In this document: positions 32,950 to 44,924 of the stretch, piece after piece
How the letters are laid out: the number at the start of each line of letters is the position of its first letter
Numbering within the stretch: the stretch's first letter is position 1
NCBI GenBank assembly: GCA_021442155.1
Contig: CM038217.1
Span: 144,023,643 to 144,087,642, forward strand
Length of the DNA stretch: 64,000 nucleotides
Reading direction: 5' to 3'
From: Cymbidium sinense
Taxonomy: Eukaryota > Streptophyta > Magnoliopsida > Asparagales > Orchidaceae
Notes under the pieces: generated by a model
What the model was told of the DNA's origin: nothing
The model's input: only the letters and a program-made list of their open reading frames with translations
Databases searched by the model: none
Program-made: the position numbers and the translations under genes

Positions 32950-34601
32950 CATAAATGGACTCCTCTCCTACTGGTTTAGATCTCTTGCTTGTCCTAAGGT
33001 TGTTATTAAAAAGGTTTCTTCTCTCACTGCTAACTTTTTCTATCATTGTGGGGACAATAAGAAATTGCATAAAATTTCTTGGGCTAAAACAACATGACCT
33101 AGAGCCAAGGGTGGTATTGGCCTTACCTCTTGCTCTACCTTATATTCAATTTGCAAAGTTAAGTCCCTTTGGAAACTACTTAACCATCCGTCTGCATGCC
33201 TCTTGGCTCTCTAACAAATATGGTTCCCTTTAGAATAGAACCCCTACTCGTTCTTCCCCTTACTGGAAAGATTTGAGAACTTTTGCAGCCAGATTCCAGA
33301 ATAAATTGGCTTTTCGTGTGGGTAAAGATTCTTCCTTTTCCTTTTTTTTTTGATCCTTGGTGTGAAGGTTTCTCCCTATAGAAAATGTTGGGATCAGATT
33401 GTTTCTCCATATTCCCCTTCCCCCCTACAACTCAATTGAGAAATATTCTCCTTTCTGGTGGTTGGACTCTCCCTATTGCTCTAAGATCTATTTCTTCTCA
33501 CTGTTTTGAAAGGATTATGAGACTGCCCATCTATACTGAGGGGGGGTTCTATTCTTTGGAATGGGACCAGCAACCTTTCTGCCAGCCAAATCAAACTTTC
33601 TTTATTTGAGAACTCCCCTCTTGTTAATTGGCATGATGTATTTGGTTTAAAAGTTTGGCCATCAATCAAGCTATCTTCTGCTGGATGGCTTACTTGGGGG
33701 GCCTTAGAACCTCGGATGTATTCTTTGCTAGGGGTCTGGGTCCAACAACCACTTGTTGCTTCTGTAAGATTTCGCTCGAATCTCATGCTCATCTTTTCTT
33801 TGAATGCCCAATTTCTATGGGCTTGATCAGGCAACTTCTTCCCAATGGTTCTTTTCTTTTGATGAGCATGACTCTGCAACAAATTCTAAGCTTCCCCTCC
33901 AATTTGGAACATAGTGCTTTAAGGAGGCTAAGTTATCTTATTACTGCAATGACTGTTTATCACATATGGAAGGAAAAGAATCACAGGTTTCACCAACATT
34001 CTTGTCATTCTCCTTATGGATTATTTGATCTCATTAAAACTCAAGTAGCTTTCAAGCTAAGATGATGGAAGATTAAGCCTAAATGGCCTGATCATCCTAG
34101 ACTCACCCTTGAACAATGGTTGCTGCTAGCCTCTTAATCTCTCGTGTTCTGTTGATTCTATTTGGTGTGGTGATGCTTTTGTTCTTTCTGGGCTCCTGGA
34201 CAATGATGAGCTCTACTATGCAGATATCTCTTGTAATCAGGTGGTTCCTTCATCCTGGTGGCCCTCCTGCAACCTTGTATCTTATTTTTAGCTCAGATGC
34301 CTACGAATCTCTCAACATCTTTTTGTCCTTTCTCTGGATACCTGGATGGCAGTTTGGTTGCTGATGAAGGTGGGTTCCTCTATTATAATTCGGATTGCAG
34401 TTTGTATCAATCTGATCTGGCCGTTTTGTTGATTGGCCTTAATCTCCGAGTCCAGGCCAGTTTCTTCGGATAGCCCTTTTTTCTTTGTCTTTTTCTTGTT
34501 TTTTAACATTTTACCTTTAATCTTTACACATGTATTTACTTTTACTTTTGGAATGAAATTGGACATATGCCCTTAACCTTTTCCAAAAAAAAAAAAAAAA
34601 C
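32950..34601 (+). mobile_element. 5'-truncated LINE (3' end with zinc-binding domain and poly-A)
   Basis: The + strand carries the C-terminal part of a plant L1-type ORF2. Early traces read CPKVVIKKVSSLTANFFYHC and ARGGIGL-like motifs (32980-33130). The reverse-transcriptase zinc-binding domain is open at 33655-34065: RTSDVFFARGLGP, CCFCKISLESHAHLFFECP, then VYHIWKEKNHRFHQ. The 3' end is a run of 16 A at 34586-34601. RT and endonuclease are absent, the usual 5' truncation. Stops occur upstream of 33655. No matching target duplication was found around it. Confidence 0.85.
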
Positions 34602-36610
34602 ACATGCAAGTTATTGAAAAGAAATCAAAATATACACGTGTTACATGACCATTTTATGCTTAAATTCACAACATTGAGATATATACAAATGATCAAGAAA
34701 ATGTGTATAACACGCATTATGGAGCAAACTCATTCAAATCATGTGCTTCAAAATGCGTGTAAGTAGCATAATGAAATGAATTATGCATGCATCTTGATAC
34801 AAACGTTATCTAGAATATTTGTTAAGCTAAAATATGTATGGATGGTCAAGTATATCAAATGAAAGCATTTATGCGCACGCATATTGAGGTAGTCATAGAT
34901 TTGTATTCACTATCTTGAGATTTATGCAAATAATGAGATGATTTATATATGTATATCATGAGATAAAATAAATTCAAATATAGTGTCTCAAGAAGTATGC
35001 AATTGCTCTTAAATTATTTACATATTTCACGACAAATTTCTTGAGTATGGGGCCTCAATTGCCTCGAAAAATACATAAATCCACTAAAATGTAAAAAAAT
35101 CAATAAAATTGAAAATCAATTTGCATGTCCCTCGAAACATGTGTTAAGAGTCTAAACTTAGTGTCTAAAAATGTTGCACGAGTTGATTCTCGATTAGGTC
35201 TTCAGATTGGGTTCGGATTAACAAAATATATTGATATTATCATAACTTTCTCTCATTTAGAGAATATTTGAGATGTTAATTTTATCATATAATTGTAAGA
35301 TAAGCCTATTGATATTGTCGTTAATTGAGCCTCTCAATTCCAAACTTTTAAAATACAAATTCTAGACTCGATTCTCTATGCTCAAGTTAGAGTTGATAAA
35401 ATCTAGTCTTTAAATAAATTTTAAATTATAATATATTATAAATATGATCTTCTGCAAGCGAACAAGTAGAGTTAACAAGGTTTAAAACCTCAGTGATGGT
35501 CGCATTGATTGAAAATTTAAATCAGAGTGGTTCATATTAAAATTAAAATTATAGTTGGAATAATCAAATCATTCACATCTTGATGATGATTGTGTTGAAT
35601 GAGGATTTTAACTAAAGAGAATATTATCATCGAAATATTTTTAAAGTTTCAAATCAAATATCCATATGCAAAATATTATAAGTTACTAAGTTTTAAATAT
35701 TTAAATGAAATTCAATATTTTAAAGCTTAAAGCACAATACACTCAATCCACCTTTTACTATTGTTAGGGTAATAATTTAAAAAAATTTTAGCTTACAAAG
35801 CAGTCCATGTCATATCAACTATACTATTATGTTTGTTCTCAAATAATCTCATGGCAATAAGAATGTGATTTGAGTTATCTGTCTGTGCGGTTTGACTAGT
35901 AAGCTCTACATATGATGTGGTTATCTCCAGAGCCATTTGATCGGGTGATTTATCATCAAATGACACCATTATATCATGGTCATAGTTGTATCTTGTATGT
36001 TCCCTTGATGATTCTTTCCCTAGAGTTGTATCATATAGTGCATTTGATAGGTCACAATATCCTTTGTTAGCTAGGTGGACTTAAAGCTGTCTTTTTAGAC
36101 AAACGTCAAAGACAAACATCAAAGACAAACATCAACCTAAGTTTATAAGGTTATTTTAGACGAAACAACCCATGGCTGTCGTTAAGGGTATTTCTATTAA
36201 GTTGGGTTAACTACTCATCTGACTAAATAAATTAAGGATTATGACAACTCGAGATGATAGAACCATGAGATGATATTTTCACACTATCCACTTTAAGTTA
36301 AACGATGATGAATTTTTCATAAATCTAAATTTAAAATTCTATTGACTGCTTCTATATGCCAAGTAATTAGCAACCCAACAACTAGACTTATTCAAAATTT
36401 CTCTCAATATTAGGAGGGGTAATTAATTATAAGTGCTTGCGCTTATAGAAAATTTTGAACCAAATCTAAAGTCCTTACAAAATGAGAGCAAAATTTCTAG
36501 CTAGTGTCTTATGTGTAATTTAATCTGCCTTTTGAAAATTTGATTGGCAGTAATTTAAACTCTCCTCATCGAGAGGTTGGAAGTGAATTTTCGGAGCCCG
36601 CAATCTTAAG
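34602..36610 (+). mobile_element. LTR copy B, 5' part missing
   Basis: Starts directly after the LINE poly-A. It shares with copy A and the 57930-63490 LTR the block tctcgattaggtcttcagattgggttcggattaacaaaat (about 35185-35228, in diverged form), the ttaagttaaacgatgatgaat zone and the end zone: ggtaattaattataagtgct (about 36418), then agtgtcttatgtgtaattt and cggagcccgca (about 36593-36603). The upstream half of the LTR is missing. No primer binding site follows. Confidence 0.65.
36427..36448 (+). other. Conserved LTR hairpin, copy B
   Basis: TTATAAG (36427-36433) pairs with CTTATAG (36442-36448) around the 8-base loop TGCTTGCG. Compared with copy A, a G-C pair has become A-T and the outer C-G pair a T-G wobble, so pairing is kept. 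Confidence 0.65.
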
Positions 36611-36683
36611 TGTGACCAACCTCTTATCACTATAAGTAAAAAAATAAAAATCAAGTGGGAAGAAAAAAGCTAGAAGCTAGGCT

Positions 36684-39254
36684 AAGACTTGCTTTATTTT
36701 TAGCAATAACAACAACAAGAAGAAGCCTTTATCCACTATGTGGGTCGGCTACATGAATCCTTCTTCTCCATTGTGTTTTATTATTTGTCAAATTCTTATT
36801 TAATTCTAATAAACTAAGGTCATTTTTTATACATCTTAATCTTGTATTTTTAGATCTACTTCCATCTTTTAAAACATAATGTAAATCTAATACATCTATG
36901 CTTTTAACCTAGTCATCGGACGGCTGATGCTTTATATGGCCAAACCATCTAAGACGACTCTCTCTAATCTTATTTGTCACTGGAGCTTTTCCAACCTTTT
37001 TTTGAACATACTCATTTCGCATGTTATCTCTAAGAGTAAAGCCACTCATCCACTTGAGCATCCTCATCTCTGCAACACTTACTTTAGTCTTATGCTTCTC
37101 TTTTATAGGTCAATATTCCCCATCAATCATTGCAAGTCTTACCACCATCTTATAAAATTTTCCCATAAGTCTAAGCGGTATTTTCTATCACACAACAGGC
37201 TAGATGCATTCCTCCACTTCAACCATTCAACTTAAATTCTACTTATAACATCCCCATCTATTTCATCATCATTTTGAACAATAGAGTTGAGATATCTAAA
37301 ATGCTCATTATTTTTAATGACTTGATCACCAAATATCACAACACCACCACTAGAACTTCTACAACTAAAATTGTACTCCATATATTCAGTTTTAGATATA
37401 CTCAAATGAAAATCTTTAGACTTTAAGGTTGACATCCATAATTCAAGTTTCTCTTAGACTCCCTCTCTAGTCTTATCAACAAGAAGAATGTCATCAGCAA
37501 AAAGCATACACTAAGGTACATCCTCATGTAAATTCCTAGTAAGAACATTCATAACTAAAGCAAAAAGATATGTGCTTAAAACCGATCCTTGATGTAATCC
37601 AACTAAAATAGAAAAATATTTTATTAATTCTCCTTGTGTTTGGGACTAGAATATAACCAATATTAACTCAATTTTTTTTAGAACTCTTCAAAGGATTTAT
37701 TTTGGAACTATATCATAAGCTTTCTCTAAATCAATAAATATCATATGTAGAACTTCCTTACTCTATACTTCTCCATTAAACCTCTCAACAAATATGTAAC
37801 ATCTATAGTAGATCTTCTAGCATGAAACCAAACTGATTTTGATAAACTTTTGTATCACATTGCAAGATATTCTCAATTACTCTCTCCCATAATTTTAATG
37901 TAAGATACATTAACTTAATTCCTCTATAATTTGCACACTCTTGTGCATCACATTTATTCTTAAATATATGAACTAACAAACTCTTTCTTCACTCTATATT
38001 AAATTACTCTTGTGTTGTATTTGTAGCAATGATGGAAGAAATTAAAAGAATTTATCTTTAGTTAAGAGCTCATGATTATGAATTTTGCTATCATATATAT
38101 ATATATATATATATTGCATCTCTCAAAAAATATAAGCTTATCAAAAATGATGTTTAGATAATGAAAGTAATTATATTATCTAATGAAAGAGGTCAGCTTG
38201 AGATACTTATTACAATACAAGATATTATATGATAATTTTAATTAATTGTGTCATAGAGATTGAAAGTTCTCAAAGGAAGTTATGGATGATGGTCACATGT
38301 AGGAGTATTATCATTTAAGTTATGAAAATATTGATAAAACCACAAATGAATTCCAAACATAAAATGATAAGTATTTAATTAATCAAAATTATAGATGACA
38401 AAGCTTTTTCAATCGATGTATGATTTGTTAATCACATGAGTTTTAAGCAATTTTTTCATTCAAATTATCATACATAAATTTGGAGTAAAATATGAGTTAA
38501 TTGAGGAAAATTTTCAACTATATATTTCAAATCATTATTACACTTCACTTTGACTATTGGTTTCTTAGTGCCTTTTAGAAGCTTTTGTTGTGAAAGGTTT
38601 TTATAATCAAACCCACTAGCATATGGTTAGAAAAAAAAATATCATACACAACTATTTTTAAATTTGTTTTTCAATAATAGCTTTAAAATTTTCTTACAAA
38701 AAGCTACATCAACTTTAAACGAACTTAGAAGCAAGCAATAGAACATGAGTTATTACCACTTATTTGCATCAAAGTCATTCATAGAGAATAAGAGCATCAT
38801 TATGTACAATTGATTAGACATTTGAAGTAGCTTTATATTTGTGGCTACGTATCAATAAAGTAGATGACAAGTAAGTCACATCTATAGACATAGAGGCAAT
38901 ATGTAATTTATAACCAATCTCATCCTATGGCAATACTAAGTTCATGTTCATCAACAACAAATATCTTATGATAATCTTTTGGTCATCTGGTTATCCCTCT
39001 TATTAGAACAATGGCCTAGTCACCATCTCAATATATTATATTTTTTGTGATATGTGAGTGATGTAATTGCAAATTCAACAAATATTACATACACAAAAAT
39101 TTGAACTCAAGATCTCTTGATTGAAAGTCTAAGCTTAACTAATAGGCTAAGATTTCTCACATGATATATGATATTCTTATCACTTGCCTATGCCAATCTT
39201 AATTATTAAAACTAACATTCAAATATTGAAATTCATAACAAAATCTCATCCCAT
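36684..39254. repeat. Tandem duplication, unit 1 (LINE fragment plus flank)
   Basis: Begins with aagacttgctttatttttag (36684), the same words as 39949, giving a 3265-bp offset. It holds an RTE-like LINE fragment (36700-38010) and about 1.2 kb of non-LINE flank (38011-39254). The flank words tcatgattatgaattttgct, aaagcttttttcaatcgatg (with variation) and ttgaaagtctaagctta recur in unit 2. Confidence 0.8.
36700..38010 (-). pseudogene. RTE-like LINE 3' part, copy in unit 1
   Basis: Minus-strand match to 9600-10930. The 3' end shows the aacaacaacaag tail (36707-36722). The frame 37435-37232 reads SKDFHLSISKTEYMEYNFSC and VIFGDQVIKN, an RT-thumb segment also seen at 10392-10108. The match ends near 38010 within the RT domain. 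Stops and indels are frequent. Confidence 0.8.
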
Positions 39255-39789
39255 ATTATTTTATGTGGCCAAACCATCTAAGGCAACTCTCTCTAATCTT
39301 TTCTGTCACTGAAGCTACTCCAACTTTTTTTTGGAACATACTCATTTCACATTTTATCTCTAAGAGTAAATCCACTCATTAACCTGAGCATCCTCATCTT
39401 TGCAACACTTAATTTAGCCTTATGCTTCTCTTTTATAGGCCAACATTCTGCACCATCAATCATTGCAGGTCTTACCACCATTTTATGTAATTTTTCCTTA
39501 AGTCTGAGCTGTACTTTTCTATCACACAACAGTCTAGATGCATTCCTCCACTTCAACCATCCAACTTAAATTCTACTTATAACATCACTATATATTTCAT
39601 CATCATTTTGAAAAATAGAGTCGAGATATCTAAAACGCTCATTTTTTTAATGACTTGATCACCCAATATCACAACACCACCACTAGAAATTCCACAACTA
39701 AAATTACACTTCATATATTTAGTTTTAGATCTACTCAAATGGAAATCTTTAGACTCTTAAGGTTGACATCCATAATTCAAGTTTTCTTA
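39255..39789 (-). pseudogene. RTE-like LINE fragment between the duplicated units
   Basis: Continues abruptly from unit 1 flank with atgtggccaaaccatctaag, the same words as 36937. The minus frame at 39556-39347 reads KEKLHKMVVRPAMIDGAECW and KMRMLRLMSGFTLRDKM, the C-terminal RTE region. It ends at the MITE fragment at 39790. Confidence 0.75.
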
Positions 39790-39948
39790 GGGTCTGTTTG
39801 GGGTAGCTATAGCTTTTTGAAAAGTAGTTGTAAAGCTGCTGTGGAGAAATCAACTTTTTGAAAAAGATGTTGTGTTATAAATAATTTTCTTTTTAAAAAA
39901 TTCAAAAAGTAATTTTCTAACAGCCACCACGCTCTGGCAGTTCTGGCA
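39790..39948. mobile_element. Truncated Tourist-like MITE
   Basis: Starts GGGTCTGTTTGGGGTAGC after TTA (39787-39789) and shares agcttttTgaaaag-, gttgtaaagctgctgtgga- and aaaaagatgttgtgtta words with the complete MITE at 40692-40977. Its right end is missing; it is cut at the junction with unit 2 (aagacttgcttt, 39949). Confidence 0.75.
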
Positions 39949-39969
39949 AAGACTTGCTTTATTTTTAGA

Positions 39970-41560
39970 TAACAAAAATAATAAGAAGAAACCTTTATCC
40001 CACTATGTGGTGTCGGCTACATGAATCATTCTTCTCCATTGTGTTTTATTATTTGTCAAATTCTTATTTAATTCTAAAAAATTAAAGTCATTTTTTATAC
40101 GTCTTAATCATGTCTTTTTAGATCTACTTCTATCTTTTAAAACATAATGTAAATCTAATACATCTACGCTCCTAATTGAGTCATCAGACGGCTAATGTTT
40201 ATGTGACCAAACCATCTAAGGCGACTCTCTTTAGTCTTTTCTGTCATTGAAGCTACTCCAACCTTTTTTGGAACATACTCATTTCACATTTTATCTCTAA
40301 GAGTAAATCCACTCATCAACCTGAGCATCCTCATCTCCACAACACTTAATTTAGTCTTATGCTTCTCTTTTATAGGCCAACATTTTGTACCATCAATCAT
40401 TACAGGTCTTACCACTTTCTTATACAATTTTCCCTTAAGATGCATTCCTCCACTTCAACCATCCAACTTAAATTCTACTTATAACATCCCCATCTATTTC
40501 ATCATCATTTTGAACAATAGAGTCGAGATATCTAAAACACTCATTTTTTTAATGATTTGATCACCCAATATCACAACACCACCACTAAAACTTCTACAAC
40601 TAAAATTACACTTCATATATTCAATTTTAGATCTACTCAAATGAAAATTTTTAGACTCTAAAGTTGACATCCATAATTCTAGTTTCTCTTAGGGTCTATT
40701 TGGGGCATAACTTTTTGAAAAGTGGTTGTAAAGTTGCTGTAGAGAAATCAACTTTTTGAAAAAGATGTTGTGTTACAAATAAATTTTTTTTTGAAAAATT
40801 CAAAAAGCAGTTTTTCGATGACCACCTCACTCTAATAGCTCTAGTTCTCAAAACAGTTTTTTCACCGTAAAATTTTCTAAAAAACAGCCAAAAAGTTGGT
40901 AGCCAAACGAAGTTGTTTTGCTTTCTGGCTGCTTTCTAAAAAAATAAAGTAGCTAGAAAGCTGTCACAAACACACCTTTAGACTCCCTCTCTAGTCTTAT
41001 CAACAAGAAGAATATCATCAGGAAAAAGCATACACTGAGGTGCATCCTCCTGTAAATTCCTAGTAAGAATGTTCATAACAAAAGCAAAAAGATATGGGCT
41101 TAAAGCTAATCCTCAATGTAATCCAACTAAAATAGAAAAATATTTTATCAATTCTCCTTGTGTTTGAGAACAAGTAACAGCTCTAGTATACATATCCTTA
41201 ATGACTAGAATATAACTAATATTAACTCTTTATTTTTTCTAAAACTCTTCAAAGGACTTATCTTAGAATTTTATCATAAGCTTTCTCTAATTCAACAAAT
41301 ATCATATGTAGATCTTCCTTACTCTATACTTCTCCATTAAACCTCTCAACAAATATATAGCATCTATAGTAGATCTTCTAGCATGAAACCAAACTGATTT
41401 TGATAAACTTTTTTATCGCATTGTAACATATGCTCAATTACTCTCTCTCCCATAATTTTAATGTATGATACATTAACTTAATTCCTCTATAATTTGCACA
41501 CTCTTGTGCATCACATTTATTCTTAAATATAGGAACCAACAAATTCTTCTTTCACTCTAT
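39970..41560 (-). pseudogene. RTE-like LINE 3' part, copy in unit 2
   Basis: Same minus-strand LINE region as 36700-38010, interrupted by a MITE. Small shared losses relative to 9600-10930 (for example around ctctatacttctccattaaa) show both copies descend from one insertion that was duplicated. Confidence 0.8.
40692..40977. mobile_element. Complete Tourist-like MITE with TTA target duplication
   Basis: 286 bp, bounded by GGGTCTATTTGG at the left and CAAACACACCT at the right (reverse complement AGGTGTGTTTG), and flanked by TTA on both sides (40689-40691 and 40978-40980). The undisturbed site exists at 37451-37460 in unit 1 (ctcTTAgact). The 3-bp TTA duplication and inverted ends are those of PIF/Harbinger-type MITEs. 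Confidence 0.88.
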
Positions 41561-42222
41561 ATTAAATTACTCTTGTGCTGTATTTATAGCAATGATGGAA
41601 GAAATTGAAAGAATTTATCTTTAGTTAAGAGGTCATGATTATGAATTTTGCTATCATATTTATATTGCATCTCTCAAAAATTATAAGCTTATCAAAAATG
41701 ATGTTTAGATAATGAAAGTAATTATATTATCTAATGAAAGAGGTAAGCTTGAGATAATTATTACAATACAAGATATTATAAGATAATTTTAATTAATTGT
41801 GTCATGAGATTGAAAGTTCTCAAAGGAAGTTATGGATGATGGTCACATGTAGGAGTATTATCATTTAAGCTATGAAAATATTGATAAAATCACTAATGAA
41901 CTCCAAACATAAAATGATAAGTATTTAATTAATCAAAATTATAGATGACAAAGCTTTTTCAATCGATGTATGATTTGTTAATCACTCATAAGCAATCTCA
42001 TCCTATGTCAAATATATGTATATATATATATATAAAACAAATATTGCATACACAAAAATTTGAATTAAAAATCTCTTGATTGAAAGTCTAAGCTTAATTA
42101 ATAGGCTAAGATTTTTTGCATGATATATGATATTCTTATCACTTGCCTATGCCAATCTTAAATTTTAAAACTAACATTCAAATATTGAAATTCATAACAA
42201 AAATTCATCCTATATTATTTTC

Positions 42223-44705
42223 TTTTTTTGTAAAATTCTCAATAATTTGATTGTCACATGCAAATACATGAATTAGATGGTTCAAAAAAATATAGATAGT
42301 GGTTAAATTATAAATACATATTATTGGATGGTTGATTTGTAAAAATCTCAAAAGAAATTTCTTTTTTGCCAAAAAAAAAAAATCAGAAATTATAAAAAAA
42401 TTATTGATAAATTATTTTCCAATGAACTGCTAGTTTAATTATGTATTTAATCAAAATAATAAGCTATACTCGTGAAAAAATTCACTACATAGCTCTAAGT
42501 TTGGCCTTATTGAGAATTATTATTTTTTATCAAAACGCATAGCTTTATACTTAAGAAAAATATCTTATTTATTAAAATATTGCGGAGTAGTCGATATTTT
42601 AATGAATATTTGATCAGATTATATAAATATGGCAAACAAAACATAGGAATGTAATTCTGATTTATTTTAAATCTTGTATTATTAAAGTATATATGTTATT
42701 TCCAGCCTTATTAAAAATTTTGTTATTATATCTCATATACATAGTTATGCTCATAAAAAAAATTATTTCTGAAATATATTCATATGTTCTCATAGTTTTA
42801 TTGAGCATTTAATAACAATAATAAAAGCACAAACATATGCTAAAAACATGAAACTATATTTTATTATAATTAAAATAATTGAAGTATATAGATTTATAGT
42901 TATATATTTAGTGAACCCCTCCTTAAAGATGGGATTTAATGATCTCATTTTGCTTATTCATTTTAGTACAAGTCATATTATTTCTTATTATGTTTTTTGT
43001 CTAGTCCTATTCCTTCATTAAATAAATTTTTTTTCATAATCTTTAAAGAAAATTCACTCAAAATTAAGGAAAGTTGGCTTTGGTTTCTTACAACAAGACC
43101 TAGTCTTATTATATTGCCCCATAGGTGGATTTAATCCTATAGAAATTGAGCAAAACATTTTAAATCACTACTAGAAATTTTAATCTACAAATCCGAAGAA
43201 TTTTAGTCTCATTATCTAAGTTGTTTGATTTTTTGCATATTTGCGTTCTAAATTTGGAACATTTCAGTGTTTGGTTAAGTAAAATTGCGTATTTGAAAAT
43301 TAGAAAGATTGGTTGTGTGTATTTGAAATTCGCCGGTTGGCCAATTTCAAATCTGCCGTATAAAGTGATGTGGTGACCCAGCGGCTGCCATGGTCCGCCG
43401 CCCGCCGCCATGCCGCCGCCGCCGCCGCGGGCCTAATTCATCTTGTTAATTCACTCCATCCCAAGGCCACATCATATACTCGTAAAAATATCTTATTTAT
43501 AAAATTGAAATATGAATATATAGGCTTATGAATTATGTATATATAACATTTGCTTGTTAGGCTATCGTTCCAAAATATATCATATTTCATATCACAAACT
43601 AAATTATTATAATAATAGATATTGCTCTGAAACATAATCTTTATTCTTTTGAAAAATAAGAAACTTTTCTTCTTCATTTACATACGCTTCACTAGCATGC
43701 AATCCCTCATATGCATTAAAATGGCTTTTAAAGGATACATGAAATTGTGAAATTATGTTTACTTTATTTTTTTTTAAGCCGAGGGAAAGGTAGGTAGGGT
43801 GAATTTTCTAGCAAGCTTTGCTTTACTTGAGAAATTGAAGTTTGTCTGGTGTCCTAAGAAGCACCTGAACAAAAACATGCCCTTCTCAATGACAAAAGCT
43901 AATCCTAGAAACATGAACTCATACATGCCCTCAAGAATGCTGAAAATATGGAAAAACAATTCTTATGTATTTATATATCTAATACTTAAAATTAAATATT
44001 TATTTATCTAATTCTTTTTTATGCTTAAATTGATATGATATTGAAGATTAGAATATTATATACGTAAAAAATAAAATTTAAATATTAGATATGTAAATCC
44101 AATATATATATATATAATGCATCCAAGAATTTCAGAATGCCGGGGATTAGGTACAACAAAAGCATGAATAAGATAATAAGAATCTTCCAGTAAGTTCTAC
44201 AAATCTAAAAATCTAAGAATTTTTCTTGACCATTCATCAAACCAAAGGAGCATTTAAAAACGCTGTGATTCTGGTAGTTAAAAAAACAAAGGTTATTACA
44301 TATTCACTAGGTATAATTAAGCTCTATTGCTTCACAGGTCATACTGCAGGATCCCGCTTCAAGGTAAACGAAAAGCTCTACTCCAAACTGCACGAAAAGC
44401 TCACTACAGCTAAAAATTTATTATTAAAGATTGAAAGCACACGTCCATTCAAATAATTTACAAGAGTCGCAGTTGATATTGGAAATTTCTTCAAACAACT
44501 GCATTATTATCCTTCAATCTTTGCAGCTGACCAACTTCAAAATGAACAAAACCAACTTTCTAACTACTTGAAGCAAAATTTTCTTTATTGGATATTGCTA
44601 TAATTCCATCATGTTACAATAAAGTGAGTTAATTTACATAGCAAACCTATTGCAGAGTGCATGGCTTTACGTTAATGCCGGCGGGTGATTCAAAGCGAGT
44701 TCTGT
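42223..44705. other. Intergenic, downstream of SUFB; no gene established
   Basis: AT-rich, with (TA)n near 44101-44117 and a small GC-rich island with CCG repeats at 43397-43430. Short open frames (43160-43411 minus, 43799-44011 plus, 44226-44456 plus) show no recognisable domain. The last 200-300 bases before 44706 would hold the SUFB 3' untranslated region; its end was not located. Confidence 0.5.
43397..43430. repeat. CCG-rich microsatellite
   Basis: A run of ccgccg words in an otherwise AT-rich region. On the minus strand it lies beside the first codons of the open frame 43411-43160 (MAAGGGPWQPLGHH). No function is assigned. Confidence 0.7.
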
Positions 44706-44924
44706 TTAGCCAACAGACCCTTCTAACTTAATGTTCATAAGAGCATGTACCTCCGAGGCAAACTCTAATGGAAGCTTATCGAAAACATCTCTGCAGAAAC
44801 CACCGATCATGGCTGCAACAGCCTTCTCATGGTCGATACCCCTCTGCTGAAAGTAAAATAGTTGATCCTCACCAATTTTGGAAGTGCTTGCCTCATGCTC
44901 AATACGAGCAGAAGGGTTCTTCAC
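44706..44924 (-). CDS. SUFB: SUFB, coding exon 2 (C-terminal)
   Basis: Codes the last 72 residues of the plastid SufB protein, from [13 protein letters not shown] to the stop TAA at 44706-44708. The acceptor is ttaaaacag just upstream (minus strand), phase 0, joining the Q codon ending exon 1 to this V codon. It contains I-E-H-E at residues 480-483 of the spliced protein, equivalent to His433/Glu434 of E. coli SufB by spacing from the cysteine in exon 1, and the conserved [12 protein letters not shown] and [10 protein letters not shown] motifs. The C terminus IKLEGSVG is family-typical. Confidence 0.95.
   Translation of the reverse strand: MKNPSARIEHEASTSKIGEDQLFYFQQRGIDHEKAVAAMIGGFCRDVFDKLPLEFASEVHALMNIKLEGSVG

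Larger units (their letters stand above)
39949..42222. repeat. Tandem duplication, unit 2
   Basis: Second copy of the LINE-plus-flank unit. It has the LINE fragment (39970-41560), the inserted MITE (40692-40977) and a shortened flank (41561-42222) that lacks most of 38480-39000 of unit 1 and has a (TA)n in its place (about 42014-42033). It ends at the same cattattttct/ccatattatttt point at which unit 1 joins the LINE at 39254. Confidence 0.8.

Noticed and set aside
43160..43411. 83-codon minus-strand frame starting MAAGGGPW
   Set aside because: The start lies in a CCG microsatellite and the rest resembles no known protein; kept only as part of the intergenic entry.
44226..44456. 76-codon + strand frame downstream of SUFB
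   Set aside because: No recognised domain, AT-rich, no supporting promoter or homology clue; listed as intergenic.
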